A program made the position numbers and the translations under genes. DNA of 13,895 bases, from assembly GCA_900556705.1 (NCBI GenBank), contig USPT01000012.1:1-13895 (forward strand). Reading direction: 5' to 3'. Each line of letters starts with the position of its first letter. The first letter of the stretch is position 1. This DNA comes from an uncultured Collinsella sp. (GTDB lineage Bacteria; Actinomycetota; Coriobacteriia; Coriobacteriales; Coriobacteriaceae). Below, piece after piece: positions 6,405 through 13,895 of this stretch. The notes beneath the pieces were generated by a model that saw only the letters and a program-made list of their open reading frames with translations, had not been told where the DNA came from and ran no database searches.

Positions 6405-7272
6405 ACGCCTCCCTCACCTTTCCGTGCACATGTCTGATAACCGCGGCAACGTCATCGGCCGAGGCAGTTCCGTTATTAACGATAAAATTAGCGTGAACGG
6501 GCGAAACTTCCGCGCCGCCAATCGAAAAACCCTTTAATCCACAATCCTCGATAAGCTTGCCCACACTCGCATCGGGCGGGTTGCGAAAGACCGACCCGCA
6601 GGATGCGCGACCCATGGGCTGCGTACGCTTGCGCCTCGTCAGGTACCGCTCCATGCGCTCGCGAATGTCGGCCTTGGGCGCCGGTTTAAGTTTGAGCACG
6701 CACTCGAGGATGATCTCATTGCGGGGAAGGCTACATTCGCGGTAGCCCCAAGTGATCTCGGACCCCGCATAATGCTTGATACCGGATGCCGGGTCAAACG
6801 TTACGACATCCTCAACCAGCGAGCCAATCCATTCGGTCCGTGTGCCGGCATTCATAGATATCGCACCGCCGACCGACCCAGGGATGCCAACGGCAAACTC
6901 AAGGCCCGAGAGGCTACGCGACAGGGCATCGTTGACCAGGCGCGCAAACATCACGCCCGCACCGACCGTCAGCGTGCAACCGTCATCGGCAACAACCGTG
7001 CGCTGAAACTCACGTCCGAGCGAAATGACGGCACCGCGATAACCGCCATCGGCAACCAGCAGATTGGAGCCCTTGCCGATGATGACCCACGGCACCTGCT
7101 CGCGATCGAGCACCGCCACGGCGCGGCGAAGGGCATGATAGCTATGGCACGTCACAAAGAGGTCGGCCTTGCCGCCGATACGATAGCTCGTATGACGCGC
7201 AAGGCGCTCGTCCTCGATCACATCCGTGTCGATCATGCCCGAGAGCGCCATGACGGCGTTAAACAGACCCAT
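6361..7272 (-). CDS. murB: MurB, UDP-N-acetylenolpyruvoylglucosamine reductase
   Basis: FAD-dependent enzyme, 303 residues, that reduces UDP-GlcNAc-enolpyruvate to UDP-MurNAc with NADPH in the cytoplasm. FAD-binding motifs are visible: YRIGGKADLFV (30-40), IGKGSNLLVADGG (65-77) and VGIPGSVGGAISMNAG (128-143). The catalytic set appears intact: Arg178 in GYREC, Ser227 in CGSVFRNP as proton donor, and Glu297 in the terminal LRPEVKF. The size fits the shorter type II MurB. ATG 7272 follows the murC stop by 5 nt with only a weak Shine-Dalgarno, so coupling to murC is likely; internal Met8 and Met13 are possible starts but no better supported. Its last 44 nt are shared with the ftsQ start. Confidence 0.97.
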   Translation of the reverse strand: MGLFNAVMALSGMIDTDVIEDERLARHTSYRIGGKADLFVTCHSYHALRRAVAVLDREQVPWVIIGKGSNLLVADGGYRGAVISLGREFQRTVVADDGCTLTVGAGVMFARLVNDALSRSLSGLEFAVGIPGSVGGAISMNAGTRTEWIGSLVEDVVTFDPASGIKHYAGSEITWGYRECSLPRNEIILECVLKLKPAPKADIRERMERYLTRRKRTQPMGRASCGSVFRNPPDASVGKLIEDCGLKGFSIGGAEVSPVHANFIVNNGTASADDVAAVIRHVHGKVREAYGIELRPEVKFLGF

Positions 7273-7277
7273 TAGAC

Positions 7278-8696
7278 TTAAGCGTCTTTCTTGGCAGTCA
7301 GATACTCAATGAACTCGGGACCGACGGTCGTAACGTCACCGGCACCCATAGTGAGCAGCAGGTCGCCCTCGCCCACCATCTGCTCGAGCTCCTGATTGAG
7401 CTCAAGACGGCTGGAGCAATACACGACCTCCTTGCCAGGATGCTTGGCGCGCACGGTATCGGCGAGCATCTTAGAGGTGACACCCGGAATGGGCATCTCG
7501 CCAGCCGAGAACACATCAATCAGCAGCAGTTTATCGGCATTGGCAAATGCATCGGCAAAGTCGTCGCACAGGGCCTGCAGGCGCGAATAGCGGTGCGGCT
7601 GGAACACGACGTCGACATGCTTGTAGCCCAGCGACGAAGCGGCAGCAAGCGTCGCCTTGATCTCGGTGGGGTGATGGCCGTAATCATCGACCACGGTGAT
7701 GCCATCGATATCGCCCACGTGGGTAAAGCGACGGCGGACGCCCTCAAAGCTCGAGAGCGCCTTGGCGGCGGCGTCGATGTCAAGGCCCAGGACATGGGCG
7801 ACGGTGAGCACCGCCGTGGCGTTGAGCATGTTGTGGCGACCGGGATTGCTCTTGATCTCCACGGCATGCTCAGTGCCGTCCTCAAAGCGAACGATAAAGT
7901 CACTCTGGATGCCCTTGACATCCGGGTGCATGCAGACGATGTCGTTGCTCTCGGCAAAGCCGTAGGAAAGCACGTGACGGCCCGTCGACTTGGCGAGCTC
8001 AACCAGATGCGGGTCCTCACCGCAGACGATGACGGTGCCGTCCTCGCCCACCAGGCTCATGAATTTGGCGAAAGTTGCCTCGATCTCCTCGATACCCGAG
8101 TAGTGATCGAGGTGGTCGGCCTCGACGTTGGTCACAATGACCACGTTGGGGTTCAGGAACAGGAAGGAGCTGTCGGACTCGTCGGCCTCGGCGACAAAGT
8201 AGTCGCCCGAGCCGTTCTTGCCGTTCGTGTCATAGCCCTCGACAATGCCGCCGATCAAGAAGCTCGGATCCAGGCCCATGCGGTCGAGCATGGTGGCGCA
8301 CATCGAAGACGTGGTGGTCTTGCCATGCGTGCCGGCAACAGCGACGGTGGTGTAGCCGTGGCCCAAAGCAGAGAGCATCTTGGCACGGGGCCACACGGGA
8401 ATACCAAGCTCGCGAGCGCGCACGAGTTCAGGGTTGGACTCCGGAATAGCGGTAGAGACAACAACCACGTCGGGCTTGACCTCGTCGATCGTGGCGGCCT
8501 CATGGCCCACATGCACCTTCACACCAGCGCGGGTAAGCTGGCGAATATAACGTGACGTCTTAAGGTCGGAGCCGGTAACGGCATAACCGCGCTCGTGCAG
8601 AACGAGGGCGATGCCACTCATGCCGGCGCCGCCGATACCGATAAAGTGGGCGCTCTTAAACTCGGGCGCGGAGGTTGCAGTCTGGGAATCAGCCAT
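7278..8696 (-). CDS. murC: MurC, UDP-N-acetylmuramate--L-alanine ligase
   Basis: A 472-residue ATP-dependent Mur ligase that adds L-Ala to UDP-MurNAc. The N-terminal UDP-binding Rossmann motif GIGGAGMSG is near residue 20, the P-loop AGTHGKTTTSS is at about 121-131, and the C-terminal ligase domain carries DDYGHHPTEI, characteristic of MurC. ATG 8696 has AAGGAG 11 nt upstream, a slightly long spacing. An in-frame GTG at 8723 would add nine residues but has no clear ribosome site. It follows a 97-nt gap after murG, the longest gap in the mur-fts run, and is followed closely by murB, which supplies its substrate. Confidence 0.97.
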   Translation of the reverse strand: MADSQTATSAPEFKSAHFIGIGGAGMSGIALVLHERGYAVTGSDLKTSRYIRQLTRAGVKVHVGHEAATIDEVKPDVVVVSTAIPESNPELVRARELGIPVWPRAKMLSALGHGYTTVAVAGTHGKTTTSSMCATMLDRMGLDPSFLIGGIVEGYDTNGKNGSGDYFVAEADESDSSFLFLNPNVVIVTNVEADHLDHYSGIEEIEATFAKFMSLVGEDGTVIVCGEDPHLVELAKSTGRHVLSYGFAESNDIVCMHPDVKGIQSDFIVRFEDGTEHAVEIKSNPGRHNMLNATAVLTVAHVLGLDIDAAAKALSSFEGVRRRFTHVGDIDGITVVDDYGHHPTEIKATLAAASSLGYKHVDVVFQPHRYSRLQALCDDFADAFANADKLLLIDVFSAGEMPIPGVTSKMLADTVRAKHPGKEVVYCSSRLELNQELEQMVGEGDLLLTMGAGDVTTVGPEFIEYLTAKKDA

Positions 8697-8793
8697 GTGC
8701 TCGTGTACTCCTTGCGTAAACACTGCCTGTAACCCGTTAACTGTACCGCACCTACCGCATCAGCGCGAGGGCGACCGACGATATCCCGTCTAA

Positions 8794-9909
8794 CTAACGC
8801 AAACCCTCTACCGCATCCGCCAGAAGAGCGGCGGCCCTATCCTGAGCCAGACCACGCGCCGCCTGACGCATGGCGTCGCGCGCCGCCGCGTCATCGACCA
8901 GGTGCAACAGCTCATCGGCAAAGGCAGAACCGTCGATATCGGCATCGGCGCAGAGCACGCCGGCCCCGGCGTCGACCAGATAACGGGCATTGGTGGTTTG
9001 GTGATCGGCCGTGGCGTGCGGGTACGGCACGAGCACCGAAGGCACGGCGAGTGCAGCGATCTCGGCGACGCTCGATGCGCCCGAACGCGAGAGCACCAAA
9101 TCGGCAGCAGCCAGCATATCGCCCATGTTGTCGATGTAAGGCTGGACGCGGTAACGCTTCGCCTCCTCGGGCGTCAGCGCCAAAGCGCGCTCGGTCTCCT
9201 CAAAGCCGTCGGCACCCGTCGAATGCAACACATAGAGGTTCTTGCGCGAAAGCAGCTCGTTTTTGAGCGAAGCCACGCGCTCGTTGAGGTGCTGGGCGCC
9301 AAGTGAACCGCCAAAGACGAGCAGCAGCGTAGCGTCCTCGGGAACGCCAAGTGCCTTGCGGCCGCGAGCGCGATCGCCCTCGATTACCGAGCGACGTACG
9401 GGGTTGCCGGTCATGAGCACGTGGCCAGGGTCACCTTCGCGCTCAAAGACCGAACGCGCTGCCGGCACCGAGATGCACACGCGGGCGGCGTGGGAGTTCA
9501 TCATCTTGTTGGCCAGGCCCGGAACAGAGTTCTGCTCATGCAGCAGATACGGGACGCCTGCGCCCTTGCACCACCCCAGCAGTGGAACCTCGACATAGGC
9601 ACCAAAACCGATGGCGGCATCGGGCTTGCCGACCTTTGAGAAATGACTGGCGAGCGCACGCTTGGCCTTGTTGACACGCCACAGCGAGGTCAGCGCCGTC
9701 CAAGGACGGGAGCGGTCGAAGCCCGTGACCGTAATGGGCACAAAATCAAACCCAGCCTCGGGGACCAGACGACCCTCGAGCTTGCGCGACTGGCCCACGA
9801 ACACAACGTGGTGGCCACGGTCACGCAGCTCTTCGGCCAAGGCGAGCGCGGGGTTGATGTGTCCTGCCGTGCCGCCGGCTGCAATAGCAACGGTCATTTT
9901 ATCGGTCAT
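8794..9909 (-). CDS. murG: MurG, lipid I to lipid II N-acetylglucosaminyltransferase
   Basis: GT28 family glycosyltransferase, 371 residues, that adds GlcNAc from UDP-GlcNAc to lipid I at the inner face of the membrane. The N-terminal glycine-rich loop reads AAGGTAGHINPALALAEEL. The second G loop is FGGSLGAQHLNE near residue 190, and the C-terminal UDP-GlcNAc site is SRSGASSVAEIAALAVPSVLVPYPHA followed by DHQTTNA. ATG 9909 has AAGGGA about 5 nt upstream, better than the in-frame GTG at 9927, and overlaps the ftsW stop by 11 nt, so it is probably coupled to ftsW. Length and motifs are normal. Confidence 0.97.
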   Translation of the reverse strand: MTDKMTVAIAAGGTAGHINPALALAEELRDRGHHVVFVGQSRKLEGRLVPEAGFDFVPITVTGFDRSRPWTALTSLWRVNKAKRALASHFSKVGKPDAAIGFGAYVEVPLLGWCKGAGVPYLLHEQNSVPGLANKMMNSHAARVCISVPAARSVFEREGDPGHVLMTGNPVRRSVIEGDRARGRKALGVPEDATLLLVFGGSLGAQHLNERVASLKNELLSRKNLYVLHSTGADGFEETERALALTPEEAKRYRVQPYIDNMGDMLAAADLVLSRSGASSVAEIAALAVPSVLVPYPHATADHQTTNARYLVDAGAGVLCADADIDGSAFADELLHLVDDAAARDAMRQAARGLAQDRAAALLADAVEGLR

Positions 9910-11419
9910 GGTAGTCCCTTCGTACACGCGGTCCTTGGTCGTCGGTACGCAGACGCGCCGACGGGTCCGAGTTCAAATCGATTCGATTATATCCGCCGCC
10001 CGCATTGCGAGGAGTGGGGCGCTGAGGACGACCTTGCGGAGCCGTTCGCGGGCGTGGACGGGCTGCCGGCTCGGATGCAGAACCATCCAGAACGGTAAAG
10101 CCGTTACGCGAAGATCGTTCACCGCGAACATGGGCCACGCCGGCGGTACTCTCATCCATAACGGCAAAGCTCTCACGGCGGCGGTCATACTCATCGCGGC
10201 GGGCGCTCTCGTACGAAACGCGCAGGATCAACCCGGCAAGCATGAGCGACACAATAATCGACGAACCGCCGTAGCTAATAAACGGCAACGGTTTGCCCGT
10301 CATGGGAAACACGTTGAGGATGCCCAGCGCGTTAATCAAAAACTGCACCGCGAGAATGACCGCGGAGCCAGACGCCATGAGCGCGCCCCGACGATCGGTC
10401 GCCTGCTCGGCAATGCGAAACGCCGAGTAGATCAGCATCGCAAACACCAAGAAGAACAGCACGGTTCCGACAAAACCGACTTCCTCGCCAATGATGGCCA
10501 AGATGTAGTCGTTGTGTGCCTCGGGCAGATACGAGTACTTCATGGTTGAGTTGCCGATGCCACGGCCGAACAGACCGCCCGAGGCAAAGGCCATGATGGC
10601 AAGCGTGGCCTGATAGCCGTCACCATACTCGTCGGCCCAAGGGTTCAAGGCAACCTGAATACGCACCATACGGTACGGCTCTGCGACAAGCGCAATCACG
10701 ATCACGAGAATGCCGAAGATTAGCACGCCGATGATAAATCTGGGGTCGAGACCCGCAAACAACGCCATGCACATGAGGGTCAACAGGATGATCAGGACAG
10801 TACCGAAATCGGGCTGGATAAAAATCAGAAAGAGCGAAATGCCCAGGTAGATGCCCATCTTGCGAAGGAATTCGTTGATGTTGCCACCGGGCGAAAAGAA
10901 GCGATCAAGCATGATGGCCGAATACGCAATGGCAAATGGCTTTAAAAACTCGGAAGGCTGGAACTGAATACCGGCGATGTTGAGCCAGCGCGTGGCGCCG
11001 CGGCTGCCGCTGCCCACCAAGAACACCAGAAGCAGTAGCCCTATCATGCCGATAAGGAAGATCCTGAGCACATCCTCCCCAAACCAGCTGTCCGGCAAAA
11101 CGCGCACGATGGCAATCAGCGCCAGAACACCGACCACGGCAAACGCGGCCTGTCGACCCAGAAAAAACGTCGCCGAGCCATTCTCGTGCAGCGCCTCGAC
11201 CGAAGACGCCGAGTACACCATCAGCAGGCCAAAGCATACCAAGGTAAACAAGCAGGCCATGAATATCAAACGGGGGCGCATGATACGGGCGGGAACGCCG
11301 GCAATATAGCGTTCGCTAAACGACTGCCCGCCGCGGCTGGAACGCGGTGTGGTGCGACGTGAGGAAGCACGGTCCGAGTCGGGCCTCCTCATACCTTGTC
11401 GGGGGCTCTCCTCTCTCAC
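9899..11419 (-). CDS. ftsW: FtsW, septal peptidoglycan glycosyltransferase (SEDS family)
   Basis: Polytopic SEDS protein, 506 residues, polymerising lipid II at the septum with a partner class B PBP. After an Arg/Ser-rich N-terminal tail of about 45 residues come about ten membrane segments. Family features include WLNIAGIQFQPSEFLKP, FIQPDFGTVLIILLTLM, GNSTMKYSYLPEAHNDYILA and FPMTGKPLPFISYGGSSI near the end. A hydrophilic, Arg/Pro-rich cytoplasmic tail of about 100 residues closes the protein, as in mycobacterial FtsW. The start is uncertain: GTG 11419 follows the murD stop by 8 nt with AGGGG upstream; ATG 11392 is the alternative and would remove nine residues. FtsW rather than RodA is favoured by its place between murD and murG. 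Confidence 0.95.
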   Translation of the reverse strand: MREESPRQGMRRPDSDRASSRRTTPRSSRGGQSFSERYIAGVPARIMRPRLIFMACLFTLVCFGLLMVYSASSVEALHENGSATFFLGRQAAFAVVGVLALIAIVRVLPDSWFGEDVLRIFLIGMIGLLLLVFLVGSGSRGATRWLNIAGIQFQPSEFLKPFAIAYSAIMLDRFFSPGGNINEFLRKMGIYLGISLFLIFIQPDFGTVLIILLTLMCMALFAGLDPRFIIGVLIFGILVIVIALVAEPYRMVRIQVALNPWADEYGDGYQATLAIMAFASGGLFGRGIGNSTMKYSYLPEAHNDYILAIIGEEVGFVGTVLFFLVFAMLIYSAFRIAEQATDRRGALMASGSAVILAVQFLINALGILNVFPMTGKPLPFISYGGSSIIVSLMLAGLILRVSYESARRDEYDRRRESFAVMDESTAGVAHVRGERSSRNGFTVLDGSASEPAARPRPRTAPQGRPQRPTPRNAGGGYNRIDLNSDPSARLRTDDQGPRVRRDYHDR

Positions 11420-11427
11420 CGCAACCC

Positions 11428-12834
11428 CTATTCCATTTGTGATTTCGCTGTAGCGGCAAGCTGAGCCACGTAGTCCTTAAACACGCGGCCGCGCTCCTCA
11501 TAGCCCGAGAACTCATCGAACGAAGAGCAGGCAGGAGAAAGTAAGATCACGTCACCACGGCTCGAAAGCGAACGGGCAACGTCCACGGCGTCGCGCAGGT
11601 CATCCGCCTGGGCGATATCCACATCGCCATCGACATCGGCCTCGTCCATAGCGGCGGTGAAGCGCTCGCGCGCATCGCCAAAGCAGACGACCGAGCGCAC
11701 GTTGTCCATAACGACGCGCGCGAAGTCCGTGAGCGGCGTGCCCTTATCGTGGCCGCCGAGCAGCAAGATCACGTCGTCATCGGGAAATGCCGTCAGTGCC
11801 TTCTCGACCGCATCGGTGTTGGTCGCCTTGGAATCGTTGACGTAGCGCACGCCGTCAATCTCGCCACACGGCTCCACGCGGTGCTCGAGCGGCTGGAACG
11901 AGGCAAGACCGCGGCAGACACCATCGACATCGGCACCGACTGCCAAGGCAGCCGTGGCAGCGCACAGGGCATTGATAACATTGTGATGGCCCGAGATCTT
12001 GAGCTCGGATGTAGCGATGAGCGGGGTCTCGACACCCTTCAGACGCACGATCATCTTGCCATCGCGCACAAAGGCGGCATCCTCGCCCTCAGGCTCGTCA
12101 AAGGCAACCTTGCAGATGCGACGACCCGGCGTGTAGATGTACTCATCGAACTCGTGAATGCCGGCGTCTTCGACGTCGACAACCACCAGATTGTCATCGA
12201 CCATATTGTCAAACAGTTTGATCTTGGCAAGCGCATAGTTCTTATGGCTCTTATGCCAGCCCAAGTGGTCGGGAGTGATGTTGAGCAGCACCGCCACGCG
12301 GGGGTGGAGCTCGGTTGTCGTAGCAATCTGATAGCTCGAGAGCTCAGCCACAAACCACTCGTTGTGGGCTCGGCCGTCAATCTCGTTGACCGGCGGCTCG
12401 CCGATGTTGCCGACAGCAACGCTGGCCTCGCCGGCAGCCTTAAGCAGAAAATCAGTCAGCGACGTGGTGGTCGTCTTGCCGTTGGTGCCCGTGATGGCAA
12501 TCCAGTTATCGGGCGACAGGCGATAGGCAAACTCGGGCTCACCCATAATCTGGGCGGCATGCTCGCGCCCGGCCTTAAAGAAGCCCGAGAACTCCGAGAT
12601 GCCCGGGCACGTCACGCATACGTCATAGGCGCCCTCGACCTGTTCGGTCCCATAGACAAACGACGCACCAGCAGCCTCGAGCGCACGCGTGGCGTCATTG
12701 GGCTCAGAGGTGCCGCCGCCATACACGGTAACGGCGCTTACGCGCTCGGGATGTGCCAGCGCCCAGCGGGCGACATCGAGACCGGATTTGCCCTGACCCA
12801 AAACGAGCAGGCTAAAGACATCAGCAAGAGGCAT
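11428..12834 (-). CDS. murD: MurD, UDP-N-acetylmuramoyl-L-alanine--D-glutamate ligase
   Basis: Mur ligase of 468 residues that adds D-Glu to UDP-MurNAc-L-Ala. The N-terminal loop is VLGQGKSG near residue 11, and CPGIS near residue 76 is typical of MurD. The P-loop ITGTNGKTTTTS lies at about 114-125, LNITPDHLGWH near 184 and ALAK near 201-204, whose Lys204 is the likely carbamylated lysine. The C-terminal domain has YVNDSKATN and LLLGGHDKG, again MurD-like. ATG 12834 lies 9 nt after the mraY stop with a weak ribosome site, consistent with operon coupling. Nothing suggests truncation. Confidence 0.97.
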   Translation of the reverse strand: MPLADVFSLLVLGQGKSGLDVARWALAHPERVSAVTVYGGGTSEPNDATRALEAAGASFVYGTEQVEGAYDVCVTCPGISEFSGFFKAGREHAAQIMGEPEFAYRLSPDNWIAITGTNGKTTTTSLTDFLLKAAGEASVAVGNIGEPPVNEIDGRAHNEWFVAELSSYQIATTTELHPRVAVLLNITPDHLGWHKSHKNYALAKIKLFDNMVDDNLVVVDVEDAGIHEFDEYIYTPGRRICKVAFDEPEGEDAAFVRDGKMIVRLKGVETPLIATSELKISGHHNVINALCAATAALAVGADVDGVCRGLASFQPLEHRVEPCGEIDGVRYVNDSKATNTDAVEKALTAFPDDDVILLLGGHDKGTPLTDFARVVMDNVRSVVCFGDARERFTAAMDEADVDGDVDIAQADDLRDAVDVARSLSSRGDVILLSPACSSFDEFSGYEERGRVFKDYVAQLAATAKSQME

Positions 12835-12843
12835 GAAAGACCA

Positions 12844-13863
12844 CTATCCCAACTGGAAGAACAGGGCAAGGCCAACGGCACCAAAGGCCGCAGCGATAAT
12901 CCAAAAACGGATGACGACCTTGGTCTCGGCCCAGCCCTTCTTTTCGAAATGATGATGGATGGGCGCCATAAGGAAGACGCGCTTGTGCGTAAAGTGGAAG
13001 TAGACAACCTGAATCATGACCGACAGGGTCTCAACGATAAACAGGCCGCCGATGATGAGGGAGACGACCTCGGTGTTGGTCATGATGGACGTGCAGGCAA
13101 ACGCGGCGCCCAGGGCAAGCGAGCCGGTATCGCCCATAAAGATGCTCGCCGGATAGCAGTTGAACCACAGAAAGCCCAAGCAGGCACCGGCACACGCGGT
13201 GCAGAAGATGGACAGGTTCACGTCTCCGTGCAAAAACGCCATGGCAGCCATGGCGAGCATGGCAATCATGGAGGTGCCGCCGGCAAGACCGTCAAGGCCA
13301 TCGGTCAGGTTCACGGCATTAGAAAGACCGGCGATCATCAGCCAGCAAAAGACAATGTAGAGCCACGGGAACGAAAGGCCGCAGATGGTGGTCGAAAGCA
13401 CGCCAAGGTCAATCGTCAGGCCGCCGGGAAAACGAATCTCGGGGGCGACGCCGCACCAGTTAACGGCAAGTACCGTAAAGGTGACACAGATAATGGTTAG
13501 GCCGATCATCTTGGCATGAGGCGTCAGACCGAGCGAGCGCCCATGCGTAACGGAGGTCAGGTCGTCGATCAGGCCCAGCACGCCGGTCGCCAGCGTGGCG
13601 AGCAGCACGAGCACGAGCTCGGTGGTGAGCTTGCCCATCAGCAGGCAGGTCAGCGAAATCGCGACGAGAATGACAACGCCACCCATGGTGGGCGTTCCCT
13701 GCTTAACCAAATGACGCTTGGGGCCGTCGGCACGAACCTGCTGGCCGATACCCTCGACCTTAAGTAGCTTGATCCACCACGGCATGAGCAGCAGCGCAAT
13801 GGCAGCGGCGACGCCAAGCCCCAAAAAAGCCTGATACGTTGGATACGAGGGATTGCCGAACAT
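12844..13863 (-). CDS. mraY: MraY, phospho-MurNAc-pentapeptide translocase
   Basis: Integral membrane enzyme of 339 residues that transfers phospho-MurNAc-pentapeptide to undecaprenyl phosphate, giving lipid I. The GTPTMGG signature is near residue 56, the paired Asp100-Asp101 in the LIDD loop, NLTDGLDGLAGG at 185-196, MGDTGS at 243-248 and the triple His PIHHHFE at 301-307. About ten membrane segments are evident. ATG 13863 lies 3 nt after an apparent upstream stop codon, with AAGGTG as a moderate ribosome site. It opens the visible part of the dcw run and provides the lipid acceptor step before MurG. Confidence 0.98.
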   Translation of the reverse strand: MFGNPSYPTYQAFLGLGVAAAIALLLMPWWIKLLKVEGIGQQVRADGPKRHLVKQGTPTMGGVVILVAISLTCLLMGKLTTELVLVLLATLATGVLGLIDDLTSVTHGRSLGLTPHAKMIGLTIICVTFTVLAVNWCGVAPEIRFPGGLTIDLGVLSTTICGLSFPWLYIVFCWLMIAGLSNAVNLTDGLDGLAGGTSMIAMLAMAAMAFLHGDVNLSIFCTACAGACLGFLWFNCYPASIFMGDTGSLALGAAFACTSIMTNTEVVSLIIGGLFIVETLSVMIQVVYFHFTHKRVFLMAPIHHHFEKKGWAETKVVIRFWIIAAAFGAVGLALFFQLG

Positions 13864-13866
13864 GGG

Positions 13867-13895
13867 CTAGCACACACCTTCCACAAAGCGGTCGA
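13867..13895 (-). CDS. Probable murF 3' end (last eight codons)
   Basis: The last 29 nt on the minus strand contain a frame reading DRFVEGVC then TAG, ending 3 nt before the mraY ATG. In dcw clusters murF normally sits immediately upstream of mraY, so this is most simply its C-terminus. The peptide is too short to identify on its own, so the call rests on synteny and the tight spacing. Confidence 0.4.

Noticed and set aside
7440..8555. A 371-codon plus-strand open frame opposite murC
   Set aside because: Same antisense artefact; murC motifs cover the whole span on the minus strand.
11749..13500. A 583-codon plus-strand open frame opposite murD and mraY
   Set aside because: It runs across two well-identified genes and their junction; the His/Asp/Arg-rich translation matches no fold I recognise and arises from codon bias on the coding strand.
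1..13895. Mobile element, CRISPR, toxin-antitoxin or defence system
   Set aside because: All space is filled by conserved housekeeping genes on one strand with short spacers; no transposase, integrase, repeat-spacer array, tRNA or attachment-site repeat was seen.

Overview
This window is a chromosomal block in which every convincing gene lies on the minus strand. Read in transcription order (from high to low coordinates) it holds two units. The first is the distal half of a division and cell wall (dcw) cluster: a probable murF tail, then mraY, murD, ftsW, murG, murC, murB, ftsQ and ftsZ. The second is pgeF (yfiH/ylmD family) followed by the phosphate transporter genes pstS, pstC, pstA and the first 33 codons of pstB, which runs off the low-coordinate edge.

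The gene set, high G+C, absence of ftsA between ftsQ and ftsZ, and long basic tails on FtsQ and FtsW suggest an actinobacterial-type, anaerobic gut lineage such as Coriobacteriia (Collinsella-like). That placement is inference from gene style; no marker gene confirms it.

Layout: 13895-5148 is a tightly packed run (gaps of -44 to +9 nt, except 97 nt between murG and murC) that makes lipid II precursors (MurC, MurD, MurB, MraY, MurG) and divisome parts (FtsW, FtsQ). About 200 nt of unusually A+T-rich DNA (4949-5147) with three inverted repeats separates ftsQ from ftsZ and probably holds an ftsZ promoter. ftsZ ends in a strong intrinsic terminator (3739-3767). A second ~200-nt spacer (3584-3793) then leads into pgeF and the pst genes, and carries an 11-nt-period direct repeat that resembles a PhoP box.

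How the genes work together: MurB and MurC complete and extend UDP-MurNAc, MurD adds D-Glu, MraY and MurG make lipid I and lipid II, FtsW polymerises them at the septum, and FtsQ and FtsZ organise the division site. PgeF is a purine-nucleoside phosphorylase / peptidoglycan-precursor editing family protein normally found beside ftsZ. Here it is translationally coupled (4-nt ATGA overlap) to a high-affinity phosphate ABC importer, which is the most unusual arrangement in the window. I see no mobile elements, RNA genes, CRISPR arrays or defence systems, and no wholly novel system.
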